From assembly GCA_050249455.1 (NCBI GenBank), contig JBFWQM010000011.1, forward strand, positions 1 through 44,963: a stretch of 44,963 nt of DNA, read 5' to 3'. Under the pieces are notes generated by a model. That model was not told where the DNA came from. It searched no databases and saw nothing but the letters and a program-made list of their open reading frames with translations. Shown here piece after piece: positions 7,392 to 15,008 of this stretch. The number at the start of each line of letters is the position of its first letter. Positions within the stretch are counted from its first letter, which is position 1. A program made the translations under genes and the position numbers. The stretch comes from JBFWQM01 sp050249455 (GTDB taxonomy: Bacteria; Pseudomonadota; Alphaproteobacteria; MPNO01; VGEU01).

Positions 7392-10300
7392 TTAGGCGAA
7401 TCCGAACACGGCGTCCGTCGCGGCGACCGCGATGCGTCCTTCCGCAGCGCCCCATAGCAGGTAGTGGGTCAGCGGGTCGATGCCGGACGCGGCGATATCC
7501 GGGTTGGCGGCAAGATAGGCCGAGACGTCGAACAGCGGCCCGGGATCGCGCCCTTCCTTGCTGCCGAAGCCGAGGTAGTGCTGCCATGCCGTCATGGCGC
7601 CGGAGGCGACGACGGCGGCGACGTCGGGGTTGGACTGCACGTACCAGGCCGGATCGAACAGCGCGTTGGGCGCCCGGCCTTCCGCCGCGCCGAACTGCGC
7701 GAAATGCGCCGCGCCGCTTGCCACCGCGCCGGCCTGCACCGCCGCGGCGACGTCCGGGTTGGCGGCGAGATAGGCGGCCTCGTCGACCAGGCCGGGCTGC
7801 ATCTGCGGCGTCTGGACCAGCACGATGCGGTCGGAGAACACCAGTACCTCCACCCCGGTCAGCGTGTCGGTCACCGGCACCGCGTCCTCGGTCGTCGTCA
7901 CGGTGACCGCGCCGCCGGGGCCGCGCACGATCGTGGCGTTGGCGGCGGCGACGGTGAAGCGCGCGGCGTCGATGCCGCCGTCGCCGGCGATGGTGTCGGC
8001 GCCCGCGCCGCCGGTCAGGAAGTCGTTGTCGGCGCCGCCGAACAGGCTGTCGTTGCCGGCGCCGCCGGAGATGACGTCGCGGCCGCCTGCAGAGCCGACG
8101 GTATCGTCGCCGGCGCCGCCGATCAGCGTGTCGTCGTCGGGACCGAGGAAGATGTATTGCTGGCTGTCGTCGCCGACGACGTACTGCGATCCCGCGCCGC
8201 CGGTGACGGTGGCGCTGCCGCGGATCGAGGCGAACTCGATGTCCTGGAGCTGCAGCGTGCTGCCGCTGGGCAGGCTGCGCGTATCGATCACGAATGCCTC
8301 GTAGTACGTCGACGATCCGCCCTGGCTGCCGGTGATCACGAGCGGCTGGGTCGAAGGCGTCGTAAGCGTCGTCGTCGGCACGATCGTCTGCACGATGACC
8401 TGCGACGTGGACGGCAGGCTGGACAGGAACGACTGTGCGGTTTGGGTCTGGAGCGTCTGCTCGCCCGTGTTGGCTGTCGTGACCGCCTGGATTCGCGCGA
8501 TCAGGTCGTCGAGACTGCCGGAAGGGAGCACGGGCGAACCCGAGCCCGACGCCGTGAAGCCGGTCCCGGTCGGCAGGCTGACGGTCACCCCGGTGCCGCC
8601 GCCGCTCGGCGGCACGATCACGATGTCCGCCAGCCCGCCGTTCGGCGTCGACGGGTCCTCCGGCCGGCCGGGTCCGGTCGGCGCGACGGTGATGGTCTGC
8701 TGCGTGCCGCCGCCGGGTCCGGTCGTGGTGGACTGCGTCACCGGCACGCCGTCCTGCGTGTTGTTCGGCGCAGCCGGCGGGATGGCCGGCGGCGTGATCG
8801 AGACGGCGATCGTCGACGCCGCGCTGACGTTGTCGGCGCGGTCGGTCACGGTGACGGCGAAGCTGCCGCTGGATTCCGCGGCGGCGAGGATCTTGATGCT
8901 GTGAAGCAGCGTCGCGACGGTCGTCGGCGTCGCATTGCCGTTGAGCGTGACCACGAGGCTGTTGGTGCCCTGGCCGTCGGCGAACGTCACCGTGCCGACC
9001 GCGGTGCCGCCGACGAAGATCGTCTCGTAGGCCGCGACGATGCTATCGGCGACGCCGAGCGAAGTCCCGGCGACGGCGTTCGCGCCGTCGAGCACCAGGT
9101 TGCCGTTCAGGTTGCCCGACCGGGTCAGGGTCAGCACGCCGTTGTTGAAGTCGGCGCTGTCGGCGTCGGTGACGCCGGCATTGCCCGCGACGTCGAGCGC
9201 CGCGGTGAGCCCGACCGCGACGACGACGGAATCGCCGTCAAGGCTGGTGATGACCGGCGGCTGGCTGTCGGGGTTCGGCGCCAGCGCGATCGTCGTCTTC
9301 CCGCCGGCGAAGACGGCCTGGAAGATGCCGCTGGCCGCCGAGATCCCGGTCAGGGTCAGCGTCTTGCCGGTGTCCAGGAGGATCGTGCTGCTTGCCGCGG
9401 TGCCGTTCAGGGCAGACAGGTCGACGCTGTTGACGACGATGCTATCGCCCATGGCGAGGTCGGCGATCGTGTCGCCGTCGAGATCGCTCACCGAGCCGGC
9501 GAACGTGTCGTTGCCGCCCTCGCCGTAGAGCGTGTCGGCACCGGCGCCGCCGCTGATGGTGTCGACATCGTCGCCGCCGTAGATGACGTCTGCGCCGGCG
9601 TTGCCGCTGAGCGTGTCCGTGCCGGCGCCGCCGTAGATGGTGTCGTTGTCGTCCTGGCCCCAGATCCAGTCGTTGCCGGCCTCGCCGGAGAGCACGTCGT
9701 TGCCGGTGCCGCCGATCAGCGTGTCGTTGCCGTCGCCGCCCCAGATCGTGTCGTTGCCGGCGTCGCCGCTGATGCCGTCGTTGCCGCCCTCGCCGTAGAT
9801 CAGGTCGTCGTCGGCGCCGGCATAGAGAAAGTCGTTGTCGTCGCCGCCGTAGATCGTGTCGTTGCCGGCGCCGCCATAGATCGTGTCGTTGTTGGACTGG
9901 CCGAACAGCAGGTCGGTTCCGCCGTCGCCGCTGATCGTATCGTTGCCGGCGCCGCCATAGACGGTATCGGCCAGCGCGCCGCCGCGGATGGAGTCCTTGC
10001 CGCTGCCGCCGGTGATATGGAAATGGCCGTCGGTCTCCGCAGCGCCCAACCAGGTGAGGGCCAGGGAGCTCGCCGAGGCGCTGACGGTCAGGATCTGGCC
10101 GGCGCCGACGGTGCTGTCGTGGGTGGTGATGTTCTGGACGCCGTCGGTGATCGTGATGGTCTCGAAGTTCGTCAGCGTCGTGGCGCCCAAGACGACCGTC
10201 TGCGCCGCGTTGATCAGGAGCGTGTCGGTGCCGGCGAGGCCGTCGATCACGTCGCCGGCGTTCAGCGACGAGGCGACGCCGGCCGTGACGGTGTCGTCAC

Positions 10301-10865
10301 CCGTAGACAGGACGGGGGTCTCGTCCCCGGCGGTCAGCGTGTCGGTCGCCAGCAGGCCCCCGAACGCGGCCTGCGCCGATGCCGTGAAGGCGGTTTCGGC
10401 CGTGGCGCCGTGGCGCGACCGCAGCATCCAGCCGCCGCCGCGCGCCGCCGAGCCGACCGGCAGGGCGGAGGCGAAGACCGTTCCGCCGAGAGCCGTCTCC
10501 AGCGCGTCGATGAATGCCGCGCCGGGCGACTGCGCGGCGACCGAACAGCCGTAGAGGACCACCGCGGCATCCGGCGACAGGACGGCGGCGATCGCCGCCA
10601 GCGCCTGCGGCTGCGCCCGCAGCATGGCCGCATCGACCGTCTCTCCGGCCAGGAACAGCGCCCCCGGCGCGCCATGGCTCAGGACGTGCAGTGCGCCGAT
10701 GTCGCGCCGGCCGGAAAGATGCCTGGCGATCTGGCCCAGGCCGTCGCCATAAGGAACAATCCGTAAGACTTCAATTTCGCGATCAAGATTCTGCAGCAAG
10801 TCCAACGCATCATGGACCGCACCGTCAACGATCAATACTTCTTTTGATAGAAAAACTGAAGTCAT
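7392..10865 (-). CDS. DUF4347/RTX repeat surface or secreted protein, 1157 residues
   Basis: The start is ATG at 10865. Residues ~8-165 fit DUF4347, with LIVDGAVHDALDLLQ, HVLSHGAPGALFLAGE, VLYGCSVAA and ASALPVGSAARGGGW. This domain commonly heads large extracellular repeat proteins. Residues ~284-450 are tandem RTX nonapeptides of the GGxGNDTIY type, which bind calcium after export. A Thr/Ser/Gly/Pro-rich middle (~500-900) follows, then a second RTX block at ~905-967 and three FDxxxYLxxNPDV repeats at ~1025-1145. There is no N-terminal signal peptide, and the end (TDAVFGFA) fits type I secretion substrates. No ABC exporter is present in the window. Upstream is a glycosyltransferase fusion, downstream a GT1 enzyme. 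The 5' end of the gene is clearly richer in A+T than the rest. Role is probably adhesin or matrix protein (inference). Confidence 0.85.
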   Translation of the reverse strand: MTSVFLSKEVLIVDGAVHDALDLLQNLDREIEVLRIVPYGDGLGQIARHLSGRRDIGALHVLSHGAPGALFLAGETVDAAMLRAQPQALAAIAAVLSPDAAVVLYGCSVAAQSPGAAFIDALETALGGTVFASALPVGSAARGGGWMLRSRHGATAETAFTASAQAAFGGLLATDTLTAGDETPVLSTGDDTVTAGVASSLNAGDVIDGLAGTDTLLINAAQTVVLGATTLTNFETITITDGVQNITTHDSTVGAGQILTVSASASSLALTWLGAAETDGHFHITGGSGKDSIRGGALADTVYGGAGNDTISGDGGTDLLFGQSNNDTIYGGAGNDTIYGGDDNDFLYAGADDDLIYGEGGNDGISGDAGNDTIWGGDGNDTLIGGTGNDVLSGEAGNDWIWGQDDNDTIYGGAGTDTLSGNAGADVIYGGDDVDTISGGAGADTLYGEGGNDTFAGSVSDLDGDTIADLAMGDSIVVNSVDLSALNGTAASSTILLDTGKTLTLTGISAASGIFQAVFAGGKTTIALAPNPDSQPPVITSLDGDSVVVAVGLTAALDVAGNAGVTDADSADFNNGVLTLTRSGNLNGNLVLDGANAVAGTSLGVADSIVAAYETIFVGGTAVGTVTFADGQGTNSLVVTLNGNATPTTVATLLHSIKILAAAESSGSFAVTVTDRADNVSAASTIAVSITPPAIPPAAPNNTQDGVPVTQSTTTGPGGGTQQTITVAPTGPGRPEDPSTPNGGLADIVIVPPSGGGTGVTVSLPTGTGFTASGSGSPVLPSGSLDDLIARIQAVTTANTGEQTLQTQTAQSFLSSLPSTSQVIVQTIVPTTTLTTPSTQPLVITGSQGGSSTYYEAFVIDTRSLPSGSTLQLQDIEFASIRGSATVTGGAGSQYVVGDDSQQYIFLGPDDDTLIGGAGDDTVGSAGGRDVISGGAGNDSLFGGADNDFLTGGAGADTIAGDGGIDAARFTVAAANATIVRGPGGAVTVTTTEDAVPVTDTLTGVEVLVFSDRIVLVQTPQMQPGLVDEAAYLAANPDVAAAVQAGAVASGAAHFAQFGAAEGRAPNALFDPAWYVQSNPDVAAVVASGAMTAWQHYLGFGSKEGRDPGPLFDVSAYLAANPDIAASGIDPLTHYLLWGAAEGRIAVAATDAVFGFA
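7425..7788 (-). repeat. Three FDxxxYLxxNPDV protein repeats
   Basis: This segment encodes three units of about 35-45 residues at the C-terminus of the RTX protein. Each begins with an acidic or aromatic start and YLAANPDV, YVQSNPDV or YLAANPDI, continues through a His (AHFAQFG, QHYLGFG, THYLLWG) and ends with AEGR, KEGR or AEGR. I recall the same repeat in alphaproteobacterial polysaccharide and glycosyltransferase proteins. Here it probably forms a helical binding module, with function unknown. Confidence 0.7.
9500..10016 (-). repeat. RTX (GGxGxDxxx) calcium-binding repeat array inside CDS
   Basis: DNA of low complexity, with recurring GCCGCCG and GTCGTTG words, encodes about 17 tandem nonapeptides such as GGAGNDTIY, GGDGNDTLI and GGTGNDVLS. 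Glycine and aspartate positions are regular, as needed for a calcium-binding parallel beta-roll. It is a coding repeat rather than a CRISPR or mobile element. Confidence 0.9.
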
Positions 10866-10959
10866 CGTGCCTGCACCTGTCCCAACGAATGCTCAGAATC
10901 CGATGGGCGCAACCTATTGGGTGCACGGTGAACAAAAGCTTAGGATTGATAGAATCGCG

Positions 10960-13440
10960 TCAAATTGCAGCGGCTTGCCGCCATGCGGACAGCGCCGCCA
11001 CCGCCTCGGCGACGGCCCCCGGCCAGTCCCCCGGCATGCGCTGGCGGATCAGCCGCAGCAGCGGGTACCACGGCGTGTCGTCGCGACCGGCGATCCAGCG
11101 CCAGTCCGTCGGGGTGCTGAGCAGCGCGAGGCCGGGCCGGCCCGCCAGGCCGGCCATGTGCAGCACGGCGGTATCCGGCGCGATGACGAAGTCGCAGCTT
11201 CGCAGCGCCGCCAGCGTGTCGAGCACCGACGATCCCGCGGCCTCGATCGCGCCGCCGACGTCGTCGAGCCGGCCGGACAGGCCGAGCCCGGCGATCTCGT
11301 CGCGGCCCGGCCCGACCTGCAGCGCGACGAAGCGCAGCCCCGCCACGTCGAGGATCGGCCGCAGCGGCGCTAGTCCGGGCGAGCGCGCCGCGTCGTTGCC
11401 GTGTTCCGGATTGCCGCGCCAGCACAGCCCGACCACCGGCCGGTCGTCGTCGCCGCGCACCCGGGGCCGCCAGCGCGCCACCCGCTCCGCCTCGGCAAGG
11501 TTGTCGGGCCCCGGCGGCGGAACGTCCGCCGGCCGCATCACGCCGAGGCGCGCCGGCAGCGACATCAGGGGCACCCACGCCTGCGAACGCGGCAGGCGGC
11601 CGTCCCACGGCAGCACGTCGTCCGCCGGCATGAACCGGCGCACCGCCGGCAGCACCGCCGGCTTGCCGGCGAAGATCACGCGCCCGCCCGGGCCGACCGG
11701 GATGCGCGGCAGGAAGCGGAGGAACTGCAGCGTGTCGCCGAGCCCCTGCTCGTCGAGCACAAGCAGCGTGCCGGTCACCGTCGCGCCGTCCCAGCGCGGC
11801 TTCGACGGCTCCGGCGTCCTGAGCCGCAGGTGCGCGTGGCGATGGTCGAAATGCGGCCATGCCTCGCCGTAGCGGCCGAGCAGCAGCAGCACGTAGGCGT
11901 AGTCCCAGCGCAGCGCCGGCGTGTCGCCGCCCGCGAGCGCCTGGCGCAGGCAGTCGGCCGCCTCCTCGAGGCGGCCGGTCCGGCGCAGCAGGTTCCCCAG
12001 GCTGTTCAGCGCCCGCGGATGGCCGGGGCGGCGGGCCAGGATGGCGCGGAAATCGGCTTCGGCCCCGGCATCGTCGCCGCGTTCGCGCCGCGCGTTGCCG
12101 CGGTCGCCGCGCGCGTTCAGATCGTCGGGCGCCCGCGCCAGCACGTCGTCATAGATGCGCTCGGCCGCCGCCAGCCGGCCGGCGCGGTGCAGGGCGAGCC
12201 CCCAGCCGTAGTCCTCCTTCACCGCCGGCGGGGGCACCGGCGCACCCGCCGCCGCGCGGTCGACGGCCGCCAGCAGGCGTTCGACGTGGCGCGCCCACGT
12301 CCGCCCCTCCATGAAGCGGGCGGCGGCGCGGCCCTTCTCCGCCGCTTCGGCGCGGCGGGCGAACGCGCGCTCCATGACGGCCAGCAGCTCCTCGACGTCG
12401 CCCTCGCCCCAGTCCGCCATGCCGGCATCGCCGGTCAGCGCCGCCACGTCGGCCTGGCGCTTCAGCACGTAGGCGTGGTCGCCGACAAGGTCGAGATAGC
12501 CGGTGTTGCCGGCGACCGCCGTGGGCACGCCGCAAGCCAGCGCCGCCAGCGCGGCATGGTCCGGCGCGCCGGCGCCACGCGCCGGGAACAGCGCCAGGTC
12601 GCACTCGCGCAGCACGCCGGCCAGCGCCGCGCCGCCCGGCGCGCCGGCCTCGACCGCCGCATCGGCTGCGATGCCGTTGCGGGCGAGCCACGGCAGCAGC
12701 TGGACGACGCCGTCCACGACGTCCGGCGCGCCGTCGACGTGCGGCGAGGCGGCGAGGCGGCGCAGGTCCGCCGCGTCCCCGGCCGCCGCGGTCCAGCCGC
12801 ACAGCAGCAGCGCCTCGGGATGGCGCTGGCGGAAGGCGCGGAACGCGGCGACCGCGATGTCGGCGCCGCCGCGATGGCCGGGCGCGCCGCCGCAGAACAC
12901 GGCGAAGCGGCCCGGCAGCAGCCCGGCGCGCGGCGCCGGGTGGAACACGGCCGGGTCGATGCCGGGCGGGCAGGCGACGACGTTGGCGAGGCCGCGGTCG
13001 CGCAGCACCCGCGCGTTCCACGCCGACGCCGCCACGACCAGCGCCCAGTCGGCCGCGCGCCGCAGGTCCGCTGCCGCGAAGTCACTGTGGTGAAAGCCGG
13101 CCAGCCCGACGTCGGGGCTGCCCGGCGTGTCGTCGGGCGAGGCGCCGAACGCCAGCCGGTCGCCGAGCGGGTGCAGCACCGGAAACGGCAGCCGGCGGCC
13201 GCGATTGCGATCGAACGCGGCCCGGTTGGCGGCGTATTCCTCCAGCGCCGGCGCGATCAGGCGACCGCGCAGCGGATCGAGCGGCACGGGGCCGTCCACG
13301 CGCATCAGCGTCGGGCGCCGCCCCTGGCGCGCCAGCTCGACCGCGACCGCCAGCGTGTCGCCGCAGCCCGCGGCCAGCCCGACGGACCCGCCGAGCCCGA
13401 TCCGCGCTATCGCCCTCGCGACGCCCCGGTCACGCGCCAA
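10960..13440 (-). CDS. Three-part protein: GT4-like glycosyltransferase, TPR, GT9-like domain
   Basis: An 826-residue protein in three parts. Residues ~1-400 look like a GT4 retaining glycosyltransferase, with VACPPGIDPAVFHP as the domain linker and ECDLALFPARGAGAPDHAAL plus ALACGVPTAVAGNTG as the donor-site region. Residues ~407-525 hold TPR units (ALHRAGRLAAAERIYDDVL, ALNSLGNLLRRTGRLEEA). Residues ~550-826 resemble the TPR-linked GT9/heptosyltransferase-like module, with DEQGLGDTLQFLRFLPRI, VGLCWRGNPEHGND and CDFVIAPDTAVLHMAGLAG. The start is uncertain: 13440 is TTG, a stop lies four codons upstream, and a GTG occurs at codon 7. No strong Shine-Dalgarno is seen. It lies 94 bases upstream of the RTX gene on the same strand. 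Two catalytic domains in one chain suggest processive or two-step glycosylation of the neighbouring protein (inference). Confidence 0.75.
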   Translation of the reverse strand: MARDRGVARAIARIGLGGSVGLAAGCGDTLAVAVELARQGRRPTLMRVDGPVPLDPLRGRLIAPALEEYAANRAAFDRNRGRRLPFPVLHPLGDRLAFGASPDDTPGSPDVGLAGFHHSDFAAADLRRAADWALVVAASAWNARVLRDRGLANVVACPPGIDPAVFHPAPRAGLLPGRFAVFCGGAPGHRGGADIAVAAFRAFRQRHPEALLLCGWTAAAGDAADLRRLAASPHVDGAPDVVDGVVQLLPWLARNGIAADAAVEAGAPGGAALAGVLRECDLALFPARGAGAPDHAALAALACGVPTAVAGNTGYLDLVGDHAYVLKRQADVAALTGDAGMADWGEGDVEELLAVMERAFARRAEAAEKGRAAARFMEGRTWARHVERLLAAVDRAAAGAPVPPPAVKEDYGWGLALHRAGRLAAAERIYDDVLARAPDDLNARGDRGNARRERGDDAGAEADFRAILARRPGHPRALNSLGNLLRRTGRLEEAADCLRQALAGGDTPALRWDYAYVLLLLGRYGEAWPHFDHRHAHLRLRTPEPSKPRWDGATVTGTLLVLDEQGLGDTLQFLRFLPRIPVGPGGRVIFAGKPAVLPAVRRFMPADDVLPWDGRLPRSQAWVPLMSLPARLGVMRPADVPPPGPDNLAEAERVARWRPRVRGDDDRPVVGLCWRGNPEHGNDAARSPGLAPLRPILDVAGLRFVALQVGPGRDEIAGLGLSGRLDDVGGAIEAAGSSVLDTLAALRSCDFVIAPDTAVLHMAGLAGRPGLALLSTPTDWRWIAGRDDTPWYPLLRLIRQRMPGDWPGAVAEAVAALSAWRQAAAI

Positions 13441-13587
13441 ATCGACACCCTATCGCCAGGGGACCGGCCGGAAGGCCGCCCCGCGGTTCGTCGATCAGGT
13501 CGCCAGGAGCGCCACGCGCCGCGATCGAGCCAGAGGACAGGGGATCATCCGGCATTGGGTACCGATGGCAATGGCACCGGCGGGAAG

Positions 13588-13663
13588 TGGTGGGCCGTGA
13601 AGGATTCGAACCTTCGACCTAGTGATTAAGAGTCACCCGCTCTACCGACTGAGCTAACGGCCC
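13588..13663 (-). tRNA. tRNA-Lys (anticodon CUU), CCA encoded
   Basis: Read on the minus strand, the 7-bp acceptor stem GGGCCGT/ACGGCCC closes perfectly. The D-arm is GCTC...GAGC, the anticodon stem is GGTGA/TCACT around loop CTCTTAA (anticodon CTT, reading AAG), the variable loop is AGGTC, and the T-arm is GAAGG TTCGAAT CCTTC. A discriminator A and an encoded CCA follow. Every arm pairs, so it should be functional. It lies between rodA and the glycosyltransferase fusion. Confidence 0.97.
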
Positions 13664-13852
13664 TATGGAGAATTTCCGGAGGGGACCCCGGAACGATCGG
13701 TCGGGACTGAGGTCCCGCGAAAAAAGCATTTCGGGCGTCTAGGCCGCCGGTGGAGCACCAACTTCGCGACCGGCCGCGCTATCCGCCCAGGGGGCGCGGT
13801 ATAGCAAACCGGGCCCGGCTTGTCGAGGACATGGGGCGGCGCCCGGCGCCGT

Positions 13853-15007
13853 CTAGTCGCCCTCGCCGTAGCGGCCGATCCGCAGCTCGCGGTGGACGTT
13901 GGCGCTCATCAGGAGGCCGAAGCCGAACATCACCGACAGCATCGCCGTGCCGCCATAGGAGATCAGCGGCAGCGGCACGCCGACCACCGGGATCAGCCCC
14001 ATCACCATCGCGATGTTGATGAAGATGTAGAGGAAGAACGTCCCGGTGATGCCGATCGCGACCAGCCGGCCGAAATGGTTCTGGATGCGCAATGCGATGG
14101 CGAGCCCGCCGGCCAGCAGCAGCAGGAACAGGAACAGGAGCGTCAGGCCGCCGAACAGGCCGAGCTCCTCCGCCAGCATGGTGAAGATGAAGTCGGTCTG
14201 CTTCTCGGGCAGGAAGTTGAGGTGGCTCTGCGTCCCCTGCAGGAAGCCCTTGCCGGTGATGCCGCCGGAGCCCAGCGCGATCTTCGACTGCAGGATGTGG
14301 TAGCCGGCGCCGAGCGGTTCGGATTCGGGGTCGAGGAAGGTCCAGATCCGCTTCTTCTGGTAGTCGCGCAGATGGTCCCAGACCAGCGGCACCGCCGCCG
14401 CCGCGATGCCGATGACGACGGCGAACTTCCACAGCCTGACGCCGGCGACGAAGAACATGATCGCCCCGCCGAAGATCAGCATCATCGCGGTGCCCAGGTC
14501 GGGCTGTTTCAGCACCAGCACCGCCGGCACCCCCACCAGCAGCCCCGGCGCGACGAGGGTCAGCGGGCGGCCGATGTCCTCGGGGTTCAAGGCGTGGAAG
14601 TAGCGCGCCAGCGCCAGCACCAGCGAGATCTTCATCAGCTCCGACGGCTGCAGCTGGAAGAAGCCGAGGTTGATCCAGCGCTGCGCGCCCATGCCGACGA
14701 TGCCGGCGAACTCCACGATCACCAGCAGCACCAGCGCCACAAAATAGAGGGCGTAGGCGTAGCGCATCCACAGCCGGATGTCGGTCACCGCCACGGCCAG
14801 CATCACCCCGAGCGCGACCGCAAAGCGAATCATGTGGCGGGCCGCCCACGGCTCCCAGCTGCCGTTGGCGCCGGAGTAGAGCATCGCGACGCCGACCCCG
14901 GCGATCATGGTCAGCAGGAAGACGATCGGCCAGCTCACCATGCCGATCTTGCGCCCGAGCGACATGCGTTCGGACGATCCGCCGGCGGAGAGCAGGCCCC
15001 CCGCCAT
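13853..15007 (-). CDS. rodA: Rod-shape SEDS peptidoglycan glycosyltransferase RodA
   Basis: A 384-residue inner-membrane protein with about 10 helices. ATG 15007 is one base from the end of mrdA (stop at 15009), so the two are translated together. It carries SEDS-family landmarks: GWEPWAARHMIRFAV-like early helices, AQRWINLGFFQLQPSELMKI, KQPDLGTAMML (with the catalytic Asp region), a long extracellular loop ending GITGKGFLQGTQSHLNFLPE, then FIFTMLAEELGL and ISYGGTAMLSVMFGFGLLMS. RodA polymerises glycan strands from lipid II during elongation, together with PBP2 encoded just upstream. Length and motifs are normal. It is the last gene of the mre-mrd operon. Confidence 0.96.
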   Translation of the reverse strand: MAGGLLSAGGSSERMSLGRKIGMVSWPIVFLLTMIAGVGVAMLYSGANGSWEPWAARHMIRFAVALGVMLAVAVTDIRLWMRYAYALYFVALVLLVIVEFAGIVGMGAQRWINLGFFQLQPSELMKISLVLALARYFHALNPEDIGRPLTLVAPGLLVGVPAVLVLKQPDLGTAMMLIFGGAIMFFVAGVRLWKFAVVIGIAAAAVPLVWDHLRDYQKKRIWTFLDPESEPLGAGYHILQSKIALGSGGITGKGFLQGTQSHLNFLPEKQTDFIFTMLAEELGLFGGLTLLFLFLLLLAGGLAIALRIQNHFGRLVAIGITGTFFLYIFINIAMVMGLIPVVGVPLPLISYGGTAMLSVMFGFGLLMSANVHRELRIGRYGEGD

Positions 15008-15008
15008 C

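Noticed and set aside
4563..7457. 964-codon plus-strand frame spanning the dehydrogenase and part of the GT1 gene
   Set aside because: Arg-rich shadow in a second frame of the dehydrogenase, running through two real genes.
9500..10016. Regular repeats suggestive of CRISPR or a satellite
   Set aside because: Units are 27 bases or multiples, in frame, and encode RTX nonapeptides; no unique spacers.
7464..10766. 1100-codon plus-strand open frame opposite the RTX gene
   Set aside because: It exists because the repetitive GC-rich RTX coding strand lacks stops in antisense. The product is Arg/Val/Gly/Asp-rich with no domain, while the minus strand has DUF4347 and RTX motifs.
10866..10959. Possible sigma-54 site for the RTX gene
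   Set aside because: GCAA and GTGC occur on the relevant strand, but their spacing is off by three bases.
11401..13629. 742-codon plus-strand frame opposite the glycosyltransferase fusion
   Set aside because: Arg/Ala/His-rich low-complexity product that also runs across the tRNA-Lys gene; the minus strand carries clear domains.
13716..13735. GGGAC-TGA-GGTCCC hairpin followed by AAAAAA as terminator
   Set aside because: The run is A on the plus strand; all neighbouring transcription is on the minus strand, where the T-run precedes the hairpin.
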